From Candidatus Daviesbacteria bacterium (GTDB taxonomy: Bacteria; Patescibacteriota; Microgenomatia; Daviesbacterales; UBA10151), in assembly GCA_021731695.1 (NCBI GenBank), contig JAKFWZ010000080.1:1-34020 (forward strand): a stretch of DNA of 34,020 bases, in the 5' to 3' direction. Both the position numbers and the translations under genes were made by a program. Under the pieces are notes generated by a model that saw only the letters and a program-made list of their open reading frames with translations, searched no databases and was not told the DNA's origin. This document shows, piece after piece, positions 22,697-30,891 of this stretch; the first letter of the stretch is position 1; the number at the start of each line of letters is the position of its first letter.

Positions 22697-24373
22697 TTAT
22701 TCTAAAAACTTCTTTATTAATTGATTAGTCGAAGAGTCATGTTTCATTTCCGCAGATTCCCCTTCAATTTCCCCCAAAATCTTTTTGGCTAAAATTTTTC
22801 CAAGTTCTACTCCCCACTGATCAAATGAATCTATCCCCCAGATTACACCTTGAACAAAAACGCTGTGTTCATAAAGCGCAATTAGTTGGCCTAAAGAGTA
22901 AGGCGTTAATTTATCAATCAAAATAGAATTTGTCGGACGATTCCCAGGCATAACTTTATGAGGTATTAATTTTTCCTCAACCCCTTCGGCTTTTAATTCC
23001 TCTGCTGTCTTTCCAAAGGCGAGAGCTTCGGTCTGTGCAAAATAATTTGCCATTAATTTTTGATGATGATCTCCTATCGGATTTAGCGTTTCTTTAAAAC
23101 CAATGAAGTCGGCAGGAACTATTTTCGTCCCCTGATGCATTAATTGAAAAAATGCATGTTGTCCGTTCGTTCCGGGTTCTCCCCAAATAATCGGACTTGT
23201 TTGAAAATCAACCGGCTCACCATTTTCGGTTACAGATTTTCCGTTAGATTCCATAATTAACTGCTGTAAATATGCGGGCAAACGAAGCAAGTACTGATCA
23301 TAGGGAATTATTGCCTGAGTCGAAAAGTTAAAATAATTATTATTCCAAATACTAATAAGCCCCATTATCACCGGAAGATTCTCATTTAACGGTGCGGTTT
23401 CAAAATGTGCATCAACCGAGTGGAATCCTTTTAACATTTCTTCAAAGTTTTCGTAACCAATTGCAATCATTAACAAAAGTCCAATCGCACTGCAAAGGGA
23501 ATATCTTCCGCCGACAAAATCCCAAAAAGGAAACATGTTTTCTCCTTTAATTCCAAATTTCTCAACTTCTTCTAGGTTTGTTGAAAGGGCAATAAAATGT
23601 TTCGCCACAATTTCATTTTTCTTATCATCATCCCCGACCCGTTCAGGTAACCATGTGTTTCCGTCTGTTAATTGGATTCCCGCCTCCGCGGGAATGACAG
23701 AATGCAAAATCCAATTCTTTGCAGTTTGAGCATTTGTCATAGTTTCCTGAGTTGTGAAAGTTTTAGAAGCCACAATGAAAAGTGTTTCTTCAGGGATTAA
23801 ACCACGAACAGTTTCTGCAAAATCAGTTCCGTCAATATTCGAAATAAATTTTATATTAAGTTCGCGATCAGAATAAAATTTTAGTGCTTCATACGCCATG
23901 ACTGGCCCTAAATCTGATCCTCCAATTCCGATATTTATTACATTTTTAATTTTTTTGCCCGTAAAACCTGTAAACTCTCCGTTTCTTAAAGACTCTGAAA
24001 AATTCTTCATGCGAGTTAAAACATTTGAAATTTCTTCATCAATATTTACCCCACCTAAAACAATTGATTCGTGTGCTGCGTTTCTTAAAGCAACATGCAA
24101 AACTGCACGATTCTCACTTAAATTAATTTTTGTGCCAAGAAACATTGCCTTTATTTTCTGTTTTAAACCTGCCTCATTAGCTAGAGCTAAAAGCGACTCA
24201 AAGCCTTCCGATTCAATTCTGTTTTTGGAAAAGTCCAGGAAAATGCTTTCAAATTGCAATGAAAATTTTTCGCCCCGAGCCGGATCCGAAGCAAACAAAT
24301 CCCTAAGGCTTTTATCTTTAACCTTCGAGAAATACTCCAACAGTTTAGGATGCGAAGATAAACGGGTTAGCAT
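22697..24373 (-). CDS. pgi: glucose-6-phosphate isomerase
   Basis: Interconverts glucose-6-P and fructose-6-P. 558 aa from ATG 24373. Motifs: [50 protein letters not shown] (signature 1-like), [27 protein letters not shown] (catalytic Glu/His) and the second signature near the C-terminus, [17 protein letters not shown]. An upstream TTG at 24391 is possible, but the promoter (TTGAAT-17-CATACT) ends 8 nt before ATG 24373, favouring the shorter form. Residues about 225-233 (VIPAEAGIQ) are from a palindromic repeat. It is divergent from zwf with overlapping promoters. Confidence 0.94.
   Translation of the reverse strand: MLTRLSSHPKLLEYFSKVKDKSLRDLFASDPARGEKFSLQFESIFLDFSKNRIESEGFESLLALANEAGLKQKIKAMFLGTKINLSENRAVLHVALRNAAHESIVLGGVNIDEEISNVLTRMKNFSESLRNGEFTGFTGKKIKNVINIGIGGSDLGPVMAYEALKFYSDRELNIKFISNIDGTDFAETVRGLIPEETLFIVASKTFTTQETMTNAQTAKNWILHSVIPAEAGIQLTDGNTWLPERVGDDDKKNEIVAKHFIALSTNLEEVEKFGIKGENMFPFWDFVGGRYSLCSAIGLLLMIAIGYENFEEMLKGFHSVDAHFETAPLNENLPVIMGLISIWNNNYFNFSTQAIIPYDQYLLRLPAYLQQLIMESNGKSVTENGEPVDFQTSPIIWGEPGTNGQHAFFQLMHQGTKIVPADFIGFKETLNPIGDHHQKLMANYFAQTEALAFGKTAEELKAEGVEEKLIPHKVMPGNRPTNSILIDKLTPYSLGQLIALYEHSVFVQGVIWGIDSFDQWGVELGKILAKKILGEIEGESAEMKHDSSTNQLIKKFLE
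23674..23699. repeat. GGATTCCCGCCTCCGCGGGAATGACA hairpin inside pgi
   Basis: A short palindromic module translated as [11 protein letters not shown], near-identical in peptide to the insert in the first PurP-type protein (VIPAEAGIK). Confidence 0.8.
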
Positions 24374-24381
24374 CAACAGAA

Positions 24382-24410
24382 AGTATGTCAAAGTTTGAGA
24401 GTTGATTCAA
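24382..24410 (-). promoter_or_regulatory. pgi promoter
   Basis: Minus strand: -35 TTGAAT (24405-24410), 17-bp spacer, -10 CATACT (24382-24387), then 8 nt to ATG 24373. Its -35 overlaps that of zwf (24402-24407) on the other strand. Confidence 0.55.
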
Positions 24411-24430
24411 GCCCTGCCATGATGTAAATT
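24402..24430 (+). promoter_or_regulatory. zwf promoter
   Basis: -35 TTGATT, 17-bp spacer, -10 TAAATT, followed by AAGC and ATGATG. The distance is 4 nt to the first ATG and 7 nt to the second. The usual spacing in this window favours initiation at the second ATG (24438). Confidence 0.55.
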
Positions 24431-24434
24431 AAGC

Positions 24435-25889
24435 ATGATGTCAGAAACCTTCACGCTCATCATTTTTGGAATTACTTCGAACCTCGCACAAAAATATATT
24501 ATTCAGGCGCTTTACGACATGGAGGAAAAAGGCGTTTTGCCTGAAAAGATGACTGTCGTCGGGAATGCCAGGAGAGAATTAACAGATGTAGAGTTTAAAG
24601 ATTTTATCCGTGACGCGCTAAATAAAGAAAATAGACACCACAAACACGAATTCAAAAAGGAAGTTATTGAAAAATTATTAAAAAGGATGCACTACGTTGC
24701 CGGACATTTAGACAATCCTGATTACTATACTAAACTAAGAAATTTTCTGGATAAGATCGCAAAATCCTCAAAAGGAAAGGACGACAGAATCTATTACCTG
24801 GCAACATACCCCGACTTGTATCAAAGTATTTTTGAAAATCTGAAAACCCAAGGATTAACGGATGAAACACACGGATTTGTAAGACTCATGATTGAAAAGC
24901 CTCTGGGACATGATTTTATGTCAGCAAAGCATATTAATGATTTGATGGCAAAATATTTTAAACAATCTCAAATTTACAGAATGGATCACTATTTAGGTAA
25001 GGAAACTTTGCAAAATATTTTAACATTTAGATTTGGAAACGGATTATTCGAGCCTTTAATTAACAAAGATTACGTTGATCATATCCAAATCACAGCGAGC
25101 GAGGATTTTGGGATTGGTGCGCGGGGAGGATTTTATGATGCTGTTGGGGCGTTAAGGGATGTTGGTCAAAACCACCAAATGCAGATGCTGGCTTTTGCCA
25201 CAATGGATGAACCGAGGGCGTTTACAAATGAAGCAGTGACCGAGGAAAGAATTAAAATTCTTAAGGCTTTAAAACCAGATTCAAAAGATGTAGTTTTTGG
25301 GCAATATGAAGGATATAAAAAAGAGGATAATGTCACGCCAGATTCAAAAACAGATACATTCTATGCATTTAAAGGAGAATTAGATAACGCGAGATTTAAA
25401 GGTGTGCCAGTTTATGTCAGAGCTGGAAAGCAGTTGGCCCAAACAGTTACTGAAATTTCGATAGTTTTTAAAATCCCTGAAAACAGATTATTTAAAAATC
25501 TTGACAAGGGAAAAGAGCCGAATGTTTTGATTTACAGACTTCAACCGAATGAAGGAATTGTTGTCAGATTTTTGACTAAAAAGCCTTCTACTATGGAACT
25601 TGAGGAAAATTTTTTGCAATACTGTTACAAAATCGAGACAGAGCATTCACACTACATTCCTGATCCATACGAGAGATTAATACTGGATGCAATAAAAGGT
25701 GATCAGACTTTCTTTGCAGATGCAGAAGAAATTGAAACAGCCTGGAAATTTGTTGACACTTTAATTGAGGCAAAAGATAATCCTGTTGAATACAGAAAAG
25801 GTTCATGGGGACCGAAAGAAGCTGATGAATTGATTAAAAAAGATGGCAGAGAATGGTTAATGCCATCAGATGCCTTTTGCAGGATTTAA
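24435..25889 (+). CDS. zwf: glucose-6-phosphate dehydrogenase
   Basis: First oxidative step of the pentose phosphate pathway, giving NADPH and 6-phosphogluconolactone. 484 aa. The active-site signature RMDHYLGKETLQNI is intact, as are EKPLGHD, GGFYDAVGALRDVGQNHQMQML, RAGKQL and the C-terminal DPYERLILDAIKGDQTFF. The N-terminal dinucleotide loop is unusual: GITSNLAQKY where the family has GASGDLAKRK. The Asp and a basic residue are missing, so cofactor preference is open. The start may be 24438 rather than 24435 (MM). It overlaps the convergent 81-aa orphan by 4 bases. Confidence 0.93.
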   Translation: MMSETFTLIIFGITSNLAQKYIIQALYDMEEKGVLPEKMTVVGNARRELTDVEFKDFIRDALNKENRHHKHEFKKEVIEKLLKRMHYVAGHLDNPDYYTKLRNFLDKIAKSSKGKDDRIYYLATYPDLYQSIFENLKTQGLTDETHGFVRLMIEKPLGHDFMSAKHINDLMAKYFKQSQIYRMDHYLGKETLQNILTFRFGNGLFEPLINKDYVDHIQITASEDFGIGARGGFYDAVGALRDVGQNHQMQMLAFATMDEPRAFTNEAVTEERIKILKALKPDSKDVVFGQYEGYKKEDNVTPDSKTDTFYAFKGELDNARFKGVPVYVRAGKQLAQTVTEISIVFKIPENRLFKNLDKGKEPNVLIYRLQPNEGIVVRFLTKKPSTMELEENFLQYCYKIETEHSHYIPDPYERLILDAIKGDQTFFADAEEIETAWKFVDTLIEAKDNPVEYRKGSWGPKEADELIKKDGREWLMPSDAFCRI

Positions 25890-26131
25890 CGCATTACCTT
25901 TTGACGTAATTCCATGATTACATGTCCTAGAGGCGGACTCGCATCTGGGGTGAAAAGTCTTCCACCTTCGTAGTGAGAACTTGGCCCTAGCGCTGCTAAA
26001 ACTTTGCTCGCACCCACTTCATTGTGAACAGGAAGCTGGCGGTGGTAGATAACAGTCACTACTCTTCTTCCGCCGTTTACCGGAGGTTTGTCTAAAAAAT
26101 CTACTTTTGTAAATGTTTCTGGGGTCAGCAT
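25886..26131 (-). CDS. 81-aa protein of unknown function
   Basis: I do not recognise this protein. It is soluble, with no membrane segment or signal peptide: PETFTKVDFLDKPPVNGGRR, then a hydrophobic strand VVTVIYHRQLPV, NEVGASKVLAALGPSSHYEGG and PLGHVIMELRQKVMR. By hand count 113 of 246 bases are G/C (46%), above the roughly 30-42% in zwf lines I sampled, so it may be acquired. It lies between zwf and gnd, where 6-phosphogluconolactonase would be expected, but it is far too short for that enzyme. Its promoter is the closest to consensus in the window (TTGACA-17-TATATT, 8 nt to ATG), arguing it is really expressed. Confidence 0.65.
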   Translation of the reverse strand: MLTPETFTKVDFLDKPPVNGGRRVVTVIYHRQLPVHNEVGASKVLAALGPSSHYEGGRLFTPDASPPLGHVIMELRQKVMR

Positions 26132-26139
26132 ATACGTTG

Positions 26140-26168
26140 AATATATTCCTAAGTTTAGTCAATGTCAA
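26140..26168 (-). promoter_or_regulatory. near-consensus promoter of the 81-aa gene
   Basis: Minus strand: a perfect -35 TTGACA, 17-bp spacer, -10 TATATT, then 8 nt (CAACGTAT) and ATG 26131. It predicts a strong, leaderless transcript. Confidence 0.65.
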
Positions 26169-26234
26169 GATTGTGTCAGAAAAAAGTAAAAGTTTTGTAA
26201 AGATTATTGGCCATTAAAATTACTATTTAGTTTA

Positions 26235-27152
26235 TCAGGATTTTTTAACTGAGTGACCGCCGAACTTTCCCCTCATGGCTGAAACTGCCTTGTTACGAAA
26301 ACCGTCTGGAGAATTTTCATCAACTTCTCCTGATTCAACTCTAATCTCAAATGATTCCTCAATTACTTCCGCATCCACCCCTAACTCTTCAGCAACTTTT
26401 ACAGTCCACTCTCCTTCACCCGTATGATTAATTTTTGAGGAATACTCGGAAAGCTCAGGATCTTCCTCCAATGCTTCTCTGGTCCAACCAACCAAGCGGG
26501 ATTCTATAACTGATTTATTGTTATAAACTCTAAATACATCATTTAAATCCAGATCAAAATCTGAAGCTTTTAAGATTGCAGCGCCTTCCGCTATCGCTTC
26601 CATCATTCCGTATTCAATTCCGTTGTGAACCATTTTCGCGAAATGCCCGGCTCCAACTTTTCCAAAATGTCCCCAAGCATCAGGCGCAGATGCTTTTTCT
26701 ATTATTTCCTTTATTCGCTTAACGTCTGCCTCATCCCCTCCTATCATTAAACAAGCTCCGGTTCTCGCACCTTTTGGTCCGCCTGAAACCCCGATATCCA
26801 TAAAATGAATTCCTGTGGGCTTTATCTTCTCTGCCCTTCTTAAAGTGTCTTTATAGAACGAATTTGCCCCATCTATTAAAAGGTCACCTTCACTCATTAA
26901 GGGCAATAATTTATCAATATATTCATCTGTTGTCTCACCCGCCGGAAGCATTAACCAGATTATTCTTTCACCTGCAGCACCAGAAGTTTCAATTACATCT
27001 TCAACATTTTCAACAGTTTGCGCCCCCGCAGCTTTTACTTCTTCGCGGGGCTCAGGAGAACGATTCCAGGCAACGATTTCAACTCCTTTTTCAAGAAGAT
27101 TTAAAACCATGCCTTTACCCATTTTTCCTAAACCGATATAACCAATTTTCAT
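26235..27152 (-). CDS. gnd: 6-phosphogluconate dehydrogenase, decarboxylating (short form)
   Basis: Oxidises 6-phosphogluconate to ribulose-5-phosphate. 305 aa, the short GndA-like form rather than the ~470-aa form. It has the Rossmann loop IGLGKMGKGM, NRSPEP after the second strand (Arg/Ser suggest NADP), DIGVSGGPKGARTGACLMIGGDE, and the catalytic region GHFAKMVHNGIEYGMMEAIAEG with Lys and Glu. The C-terminal helical part ends RNKAVSAMRGKFGGHSVKK. It stands alone on the minus strand, divergent from the glucokinase gene, with its own leaderless promoter. It completes an oxidative PPP set with zwf and pgi, lacking only a lactonase. Confidence 0.92.
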   Translation of the reverse strand: MKIGYIGLGKMGKGMVLNLLEKGVEIVAWNRSPEPREEVKAAGAQTVENVEDVIETSGAAGERIIWLMLPAGETTDEYIDKLLPLMSEGDLLIDGANSFYKDTLRRAEKIKPTGIHFMDIGVSGGPKGARTGACLMIGGDEADVKRIKEIIEKASAPDAWGHFGKVGAGHFAKMVHNGIEYGMMEAIAEGAAILKASDFDLDLNDVFRVYNNKSVIESRLVGWTREALEEDPELSEYSSKINHTGEGEWTVKVAEELGVDAEVIEESFEIRVESGEVDENSPDGFRNKAVSAMRGKFGGHSVKKS

Positions 27153-27160
27153 TATTTAAG

Positions 27161-27189
27161 AGGATAACTTAATACTGATAAAACTGCAA
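27161..27189 (-). promoter_or_regulatory. gnd promoter
   Basis: Minus strand: -35 TTGCAG, 17-bp spacer, -10 TATCCT, 8 nt (CTTAAATA) to ATG 27152. The same -10 and distance as purL. Confidence 0.55.
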
Positions 27190-27301
27190 TGGACTTTAAA
27201 AACAAAATCTGGAAGCGGCATTGTCAGTCCAAACCATAACAAAAATCACATGATCATGTCATTATTGTTGCGATCTGTCTCCTCCTAAAAACCTTACTAT
27301 C

Positions 27302-27314
27302 TATACTGTATACT
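27302..27314 (+). promoter_or_regulatory. possible -10 region of the ROK kinase gene
   Basis: TATACT occurs twice, at 27302-27307 and 27309-27314; the second is 12 nt before ATG 27327. No good -35 is present at 16-18 bp from either. Confidence 0.3.
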
Positions 27315-27326
27315 TAATTATTACTT

Positions 27327-28163
27327 ATGTTTTTATCAATTGATATTGGCGGAACTTCAACCCGCATTGCCCTTTCAAAAGATGGCAAAAAGATAGAGAA
27401 AGAAGTTAAATATGATACTCCTAAGAAATATGATGACGGAATAGATTTACTTCAGGAAAATATTGAAAAACTAACCCGTCACAAACCAAAAGCTGTTTCA
27501 GTGGCAGTTGCCAGTCCGATTGATTACGAAAAAGGCACACTCATTAAACCTCCCAACTTGCCAAATTATAAAGGGCATGCAATCAGAAAAGAATTAGAAC
27601 TTAGACTCCGGACAAAAGTTTTTCTGGAAAATGACGGCGCTTTAGGCGGTTTAGGTGAATACTCACAAAGAAAAAAAGTTAAGGTTCTAGGCTATATAAC
27701 TTTATCTACGGGCGTCGGTGGTGTCAGAATTGTTGACGGAAGAATTGATTATCATGCTCTTCCCTTTGAACCCGGACACCAGATCCTGGATCCTCATGGA
27801 AGATTCTGGCCTGGTTGTGGGCAAAAAGGGTGTTTTGAAGCGCTGGCTTCCGGTACAGCCTTCGAAATGACATATGGTGTAAAGCCTGAATTTTGCGAAG
27901 ATGACCGGATTTGGGAAGAGCATGCAGAAATTACATCTCAGGGACTGGTTAATGTTATTACACTTTGGACACCTGAAGTTTTAGTTATTGGCGGAGGGCT
28001 AACGAAAGCTGGTTCAAAGTTTACCAAACCCTTAATAAAATTCACAAAAGAAAAGTTAAAAATTTATTCACCGCCGAAAATTGAAATATCAAAAATGGGA
28101 GATGAGAATGTTTTACTCGGAGGACTTATACTGCTTTCAGGAAAAAATCACTTTGGTTCGTGA
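27327..28163 (+). CDS. ROK-family glucokinase-like sugar kinase
   Basis: 278 aa. It has the phosphate loop SIDIGGTSTRIAL, the sugar-binding ENDGALGGLGEY region with its Asp, LSTGVGGVRIVDG, the ROK block EPGHQILDP followed by the zinc-type CGQKGCFEALASG, and the adenosine motif VLVIGGGLTKAG. ROK kinases phosphorylate glucose or related hexoses with ATP; glucose is favoured by the adjacent pgi/zwf/gnd but not proven. It is divergent from gnd, and its 3' end overlaps the FMN reductase gene tail-to-tail by 16 bases. Confidence 0.85.
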   Translation: MFLSIDIGGTSTRIALSKDGKKIEKEVKYDTPKKYDDGIDLLQENIEKLTRHKPKAVSVAVASPIDYEKGTLIKPPNLPNYKGHAIRKELELRLRTKVFLENDGALGGLGEYSQRKKVKVLGYITLSTGVGGVRIVDGRIDYHALPFEPGHQILDPHGRFWPGCGQKGCFEALASGTAFEMTYGVKPEFCEDDRIWEEHAEITSQGLVNVITLWTPEVLVIGGGLTKAGSKFTKPLIKFTKEKLKIYSPPKIEISKMGDENVLLGGLILLSGKNHFGS

Positions 28164-28723
28164 TACTTACTTTCAAAATTTTCCCTGCCATGTTTTAAGG
28201 CTTTTGCCATCCAAATCAACTCAGTGTATGTACGTTCAATTCTTTTGATATATTTTTCATCTAAAAGATTCCCTTTTTCATCAAATAAATCCTGAATTCT
28301 CGGAAATTGAACATCTGTAAAAGTCGCCACCATTCCCATTTCTCTTACGCAGTCGACTAAACCTTCAATTGCCCTAACTCCTCCCCAAAGTCCATCTGAA
28401 ACTCCGGCAAAAGCTACGGGTTTATGAATATAATTTTTTAATTCAGAGTCTAAAAGTCTTTTTAAAGTTCCCGGATAACCATGATTATATTCAGGAGTAA
28501 CAATAAAAAATGCATCTGCATCCGCAGTTAATTTTGTGTATTTTGGATCTTTGTTTTCATCATCATTTCCGTCAAATGGCAGATTGAAATCTTCAGGACA
28601 AACTAAAGTTATCTCTATTCCTTCAATATCTTTTCCAATTTTTTCAATTAATTTTGCAGCGTGGATTGAGCGTCTTTTAGGGCGGGCTGTACCTTCAATA
28701 ACCAGAATTTTTAATTTCGTCAT
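28148..28723 (-). CDS. NADPH-dependent FMN reductase / flavodoxin-like protein
   Basis: 191 aa, flavodoxin-like fold of the FMN_red family. The phosphate-binding region EGTARPKRRSIHAAKLIEK (GSxRxxSxxxxL type) is followed by CPEDFNLPFDGND, the conserved FFIVTPEYNHGYPGTLKRLLD and the isoalloxazine side GVSDGLWGGVRAIEGL. Such proteins reduce FMN, quinones, azo dyes or chromate with NAD(P)H. NADPH made by the neighbouring PPP genes would fit. Its ATG shares one base with the stop codon of the SIMPL gene (TGATG), so they are coupled. Confidence 0.88.
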   Translation of the reverse strand: MTKLKILVIEGTARPKRRSIHAAKLIEKIGKDIEGIEITLVCPEDFNLPFDGNDDENKDPKYTKLTADADAFFIVTPEYNHGYPGTLKRLLDSELKNYIHKPVAFAGVSDGLWGGVRAIEGLVDCVREMGMVATFTDVQFPRIQDLFDEKGNLLDEKYIKRIERTYTELIWMAKALKHGRENFESKYHEPK

Positions 28724-29493
28724 CAGTCAATTTCATAGCTTATCGTCACAGTCATCACTAATTCATCTTCTCCTGGCTGAGTTTGAGTTGGTATATCGCC
28801 TCCTCTGGCATCCTCTGCTTTTGCCATGTAAGGAACGGGATACCCCCCACCTTCTGATTCAGAATAATTTGTGATTTTTCCTAATCTAAATCCTGCAGAT
28901 TTGGCCGCAGCTTCCGCTTTTTTCTTTGCATCCGCAACCGCCATTACCCTCGCTTCATTCATAGCATTTTCCTTATCTTTAACCTGATAATTTACTCCTC
29001 CAACCTGATTAGCACCGCTGGCTGTTGAAGCATCAATAACTTTGTCCGCAAGTGCCGGATCTCCCAAAGATATTGTGATATTTGTATTTGCGTTATAACC
29101 GGTAATTCCGTTTTCATCAGTAGGAGGCGCTGGTGCAATTGGCATAATACGAACATCTCCATATTCAGGATAAATATTATAGTTGTCAGTTTTTATATCT
29201 TTGTCTGCAACTCCTAGCGCTTTTATTGAGGCAATAACTTTATTAATGTTTCCGTTCAATAAATTCTGTGCTTCCTGTTGAGTCGGAGCTTTAGCTGTAA
29301 CGCCAACAGTTACGGTTGCAGAATCAGGAGTAGCGTTAACTTTTCCTTCACCCGAAACAGTAAAGCCTTCATATGATTGAATGTTGTTTGTGCTAAAGGG
29401 TATGGGTCCTAAAAGTTTTGTAAAACCAAAAAGAATCAGGAAAAAAACCAGAACTGTAACCAGATTAGTAATCAGTTGAGATTGATTTATCAC
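28723..29493 (-). CDS. SIMPL (DUF541) domain membrane-anchored protein
   Basis: 256 aa. An N-terminal membrane segment (about residues 9-28) anchors an exported SIMPL domain: FTVSGEGKVNATPDSATVTVGV, NKVIASIKALGVADKDIKTDNYNIYPEY, ITGYNANTNITISL, ARVMAVADAKKKAEAAAKSAGFRLGKITNYSE and a final beta strand VMTVTISYEID. Family members (Brucella BP26, E. coli YggE) are outer or periplasmic proteins linked to oxidative stress; the mechanism is unknown. The start is a GTG 15 nt after the dehydrogenase stop, and the end overlaps the FMN reductase start, giving a three-gene operon. Confidence 0.88.
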   Translation of the reverse strand: MINQSQLITNLVTVLVFFLILFGFTKLLGPIPFSTNNIQSYEGFTVSGEGKVNATPDSATVTVGVTAKAPTQQEAQNLLNGNINKVIASIKALGVADKDIKTDNYNIYPEYGDVRIMPIAPAPPTDENGITGYNANTNITISLGDPALADKVIDASTASGANQVGGVNYQVKDKENAMNEARVMAVADAKKKAEAAAKSAGFRLGKITNYSESEGGGYPVPYMAKAEDARGGDIPTQTQPGEDELVMTVTISYEID

Positions 29494-29508
29494 GTTTTAA
29501 TCTTACTA

Positions 29509-30774
29509 CTATGAAACCTTTGCAGCAAGTCTGTTCAAAGCAAGTATATATGCAGCAAGTCTTAAGTTAACTTTTTTATTTTCCGCAATTTCCCAAACCT
29601 CTTCAAAAGCCTTTTCCATTTTTTCTCTCAATTTTCCCCTCACTTCTTCAAGTGTCCATTTTTCATTATGCATGTTCTGATACCACTCAAAATAAGAAAC
29701 TGTCACTCCGCCGGAATTTGCCAAAACATCCGGCACAACTATAATCTGTTTTTGATCCAATATTTTTTCTGCATCAGCAGTAGTAGGACCATTAGCTAAT
29801 TCTAAAATCACTTCAGCACGAATTTCAAAAGCATTATCTTTTGTTATAACTCCCTCCAGTGCCGCCGGAACCAAAATATCAACTTCTAACTCCAAAAGTT
29901 TTTCGTTTGTAATATGGTCAATATTTTCCATTTCCATACCTTCAAAACTTTTACCGCTTTCCTTCCATTCAATTATTTTTGGAATATCCAGTCCCCCATT
30001 TCCTCCTCTGTCAACTATCGCTGTTTTGGAATCCGAAACCGCAATAACTTTAAATCCAGCTTCATATGCAGCCAAAGCAAAAAAAGAACCGACATTACCA
30101 AATCCCTGAATCGCAATAGTCGGCCTTCCTTTTAAATCAATTTTTTTTAAAAGACTTTGCAAAACAATAAATCCGCCTAAACCTGTTGCTTCAGTTCTGC
30201 CTTCTGAACCTCCATTCTCCAGGGGCTTTCCTGTGACTACAGCTTTTAAAAATCCTTCAGTATATTTGAGATTTGAGTTTTGAGATTTGAGATTTTTTTC
30301 GTATTCATCTGAAATCCATGACATTATTTGTGCGTTTGTATTTACGTCTGGTGCCGGAACATCAATCCCGGGCCCAATATTTGGAAATAATTCATCTGTA
30401 AAAGCCCTGGTTACTCTTTCCAGCTCCTTATCGCTAAACTCTTTAGGATCTATTTCCAACCCGCCTTTTCCTCCACCAAAGGGCACATTACAAACTGCAT
30501 TTTTTATCATCATCCAAAATGAAAGCGCTTTAACTTCTGATAAATTAACTTGTGGGTGATAGCGTAAACCGCCTTTATACGGACCTAAAATATTGTTGTA
30601 CTGAACACGATAGCCATTAATTGGAATAATGCTTCCGTCATCTTTTTCCAGAGGAAATCTCAACTCAATGATTCTTTCAGGTTCCTGAAGCAAATTGACT
30701 AACCAGTCAGGAGCTTCGGAATACTTCGCAGCTTTATTTAAAATTGAAATCCCGTCTTTAAAAGGGTCCTGCAT
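29509..30774 (-). CDS. Glu/Leu/Phe/Val dehydrogenase, probably glutamate dehydrogenase
   Basis: 421 aa. Catalytic domain: PINGYRVQYNNILGPYKGGLRYHP, the NVPFGGGKGGLEIDP lysine signature, and IDVPAPDVNTNAQIMSWI. Coenzyme domain: TIAIQGFGNVGSFFA, ALEGVI, ELANGPTT and the end VTVSYFEWYQNMHNEKW, typical of glutamate dehydrogenases. It links 2-oxoglutarate/ammonia to glutamate, the nitrogen source for the purine amidotransferases. Residues about 158-170 (NLKSQNSNLKY) come from an ATTTGAG heptad array and lie between the two domains. It leads an operon with the SIMPL and FMN reductase genes. Confidence 0.9.
   Translation of the reverse strand: MQDPFKDGISILNKAAKYSEAPDWLVNLLQEPERIIELRFPLEKDDGSIIPINGYRVQYNNILGPYKGGLRYHPQVNLSEVKALSFWMMIKNAVCNVPFGGGKGGLEIDPKEFSDKELERVTRAFTDELFPNIGPGIDVPAPDVNTNAQIMSWISDEYEKNLKSQNSNLKYTEGFLKAVVTGKPLENGGSEGRTEATGLGGFIVLQSLLKKIDLKGRPTIAIQGFGNVGSFFALAAYEAGFKVIAVSDSKTAIVDRGGNGGLDIPKIIEWKESGKSFEGMEMENIDHITNEKLLELEVDILVPAALEGVITKDNAFEIRAEVILELANGPTTADAEKILDQKQIIVVPDVLANSGGVTVSYFEWYQNMHNEKWTLEEVRGKLREKMEKAFEEVWEIAENKKVNLRLAAYILALNRLAAKVS
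30265..30299. repeat. ATTTGAG heptad array inside the dehydrogenase gene
   Basis: Units ATTTGAG, ATTTGAG, TTTTGAG, ATTTGAG, ATTTTTT, read on the minus strand as KNLKSQNSNLKY. The reading frame is kept. Confidence 0.8.
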
Positions 30775-30856
30775 AAGTTAACATTAAATAATTGCAGAGT
30801 AATCAACTTGACAGAAAGAAGACAGCAAAGTTGATAGTAATGATTATACAAATTCA

Positions 30857-30891
30857 CGAACTACGAACTACGAACTACGAACTACGAACTA
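30857..30891. repeat. five perfect CGAACTA tandem copies
   Basis: Five consecutive 7-bp CGAACTA units between the dehydrogenase and M16 genes. The M16 stop codon (TAG at 30882-30884, minus strand) and its last serines are encoded by the array. Confidence 0.95.

Noticed and set aside
24374-24391. TTG start codon for pgi at 24391
   Set aside because: It would fall inside the -10 region of the pgi promoter; ATG 24373 fits the family start and the usual -10 distance.
25886-26131. 6-phosphogluconolactonase
   Set aside because: 81 aa is about a third of the needed size, and none of the lactonase motifs is present.
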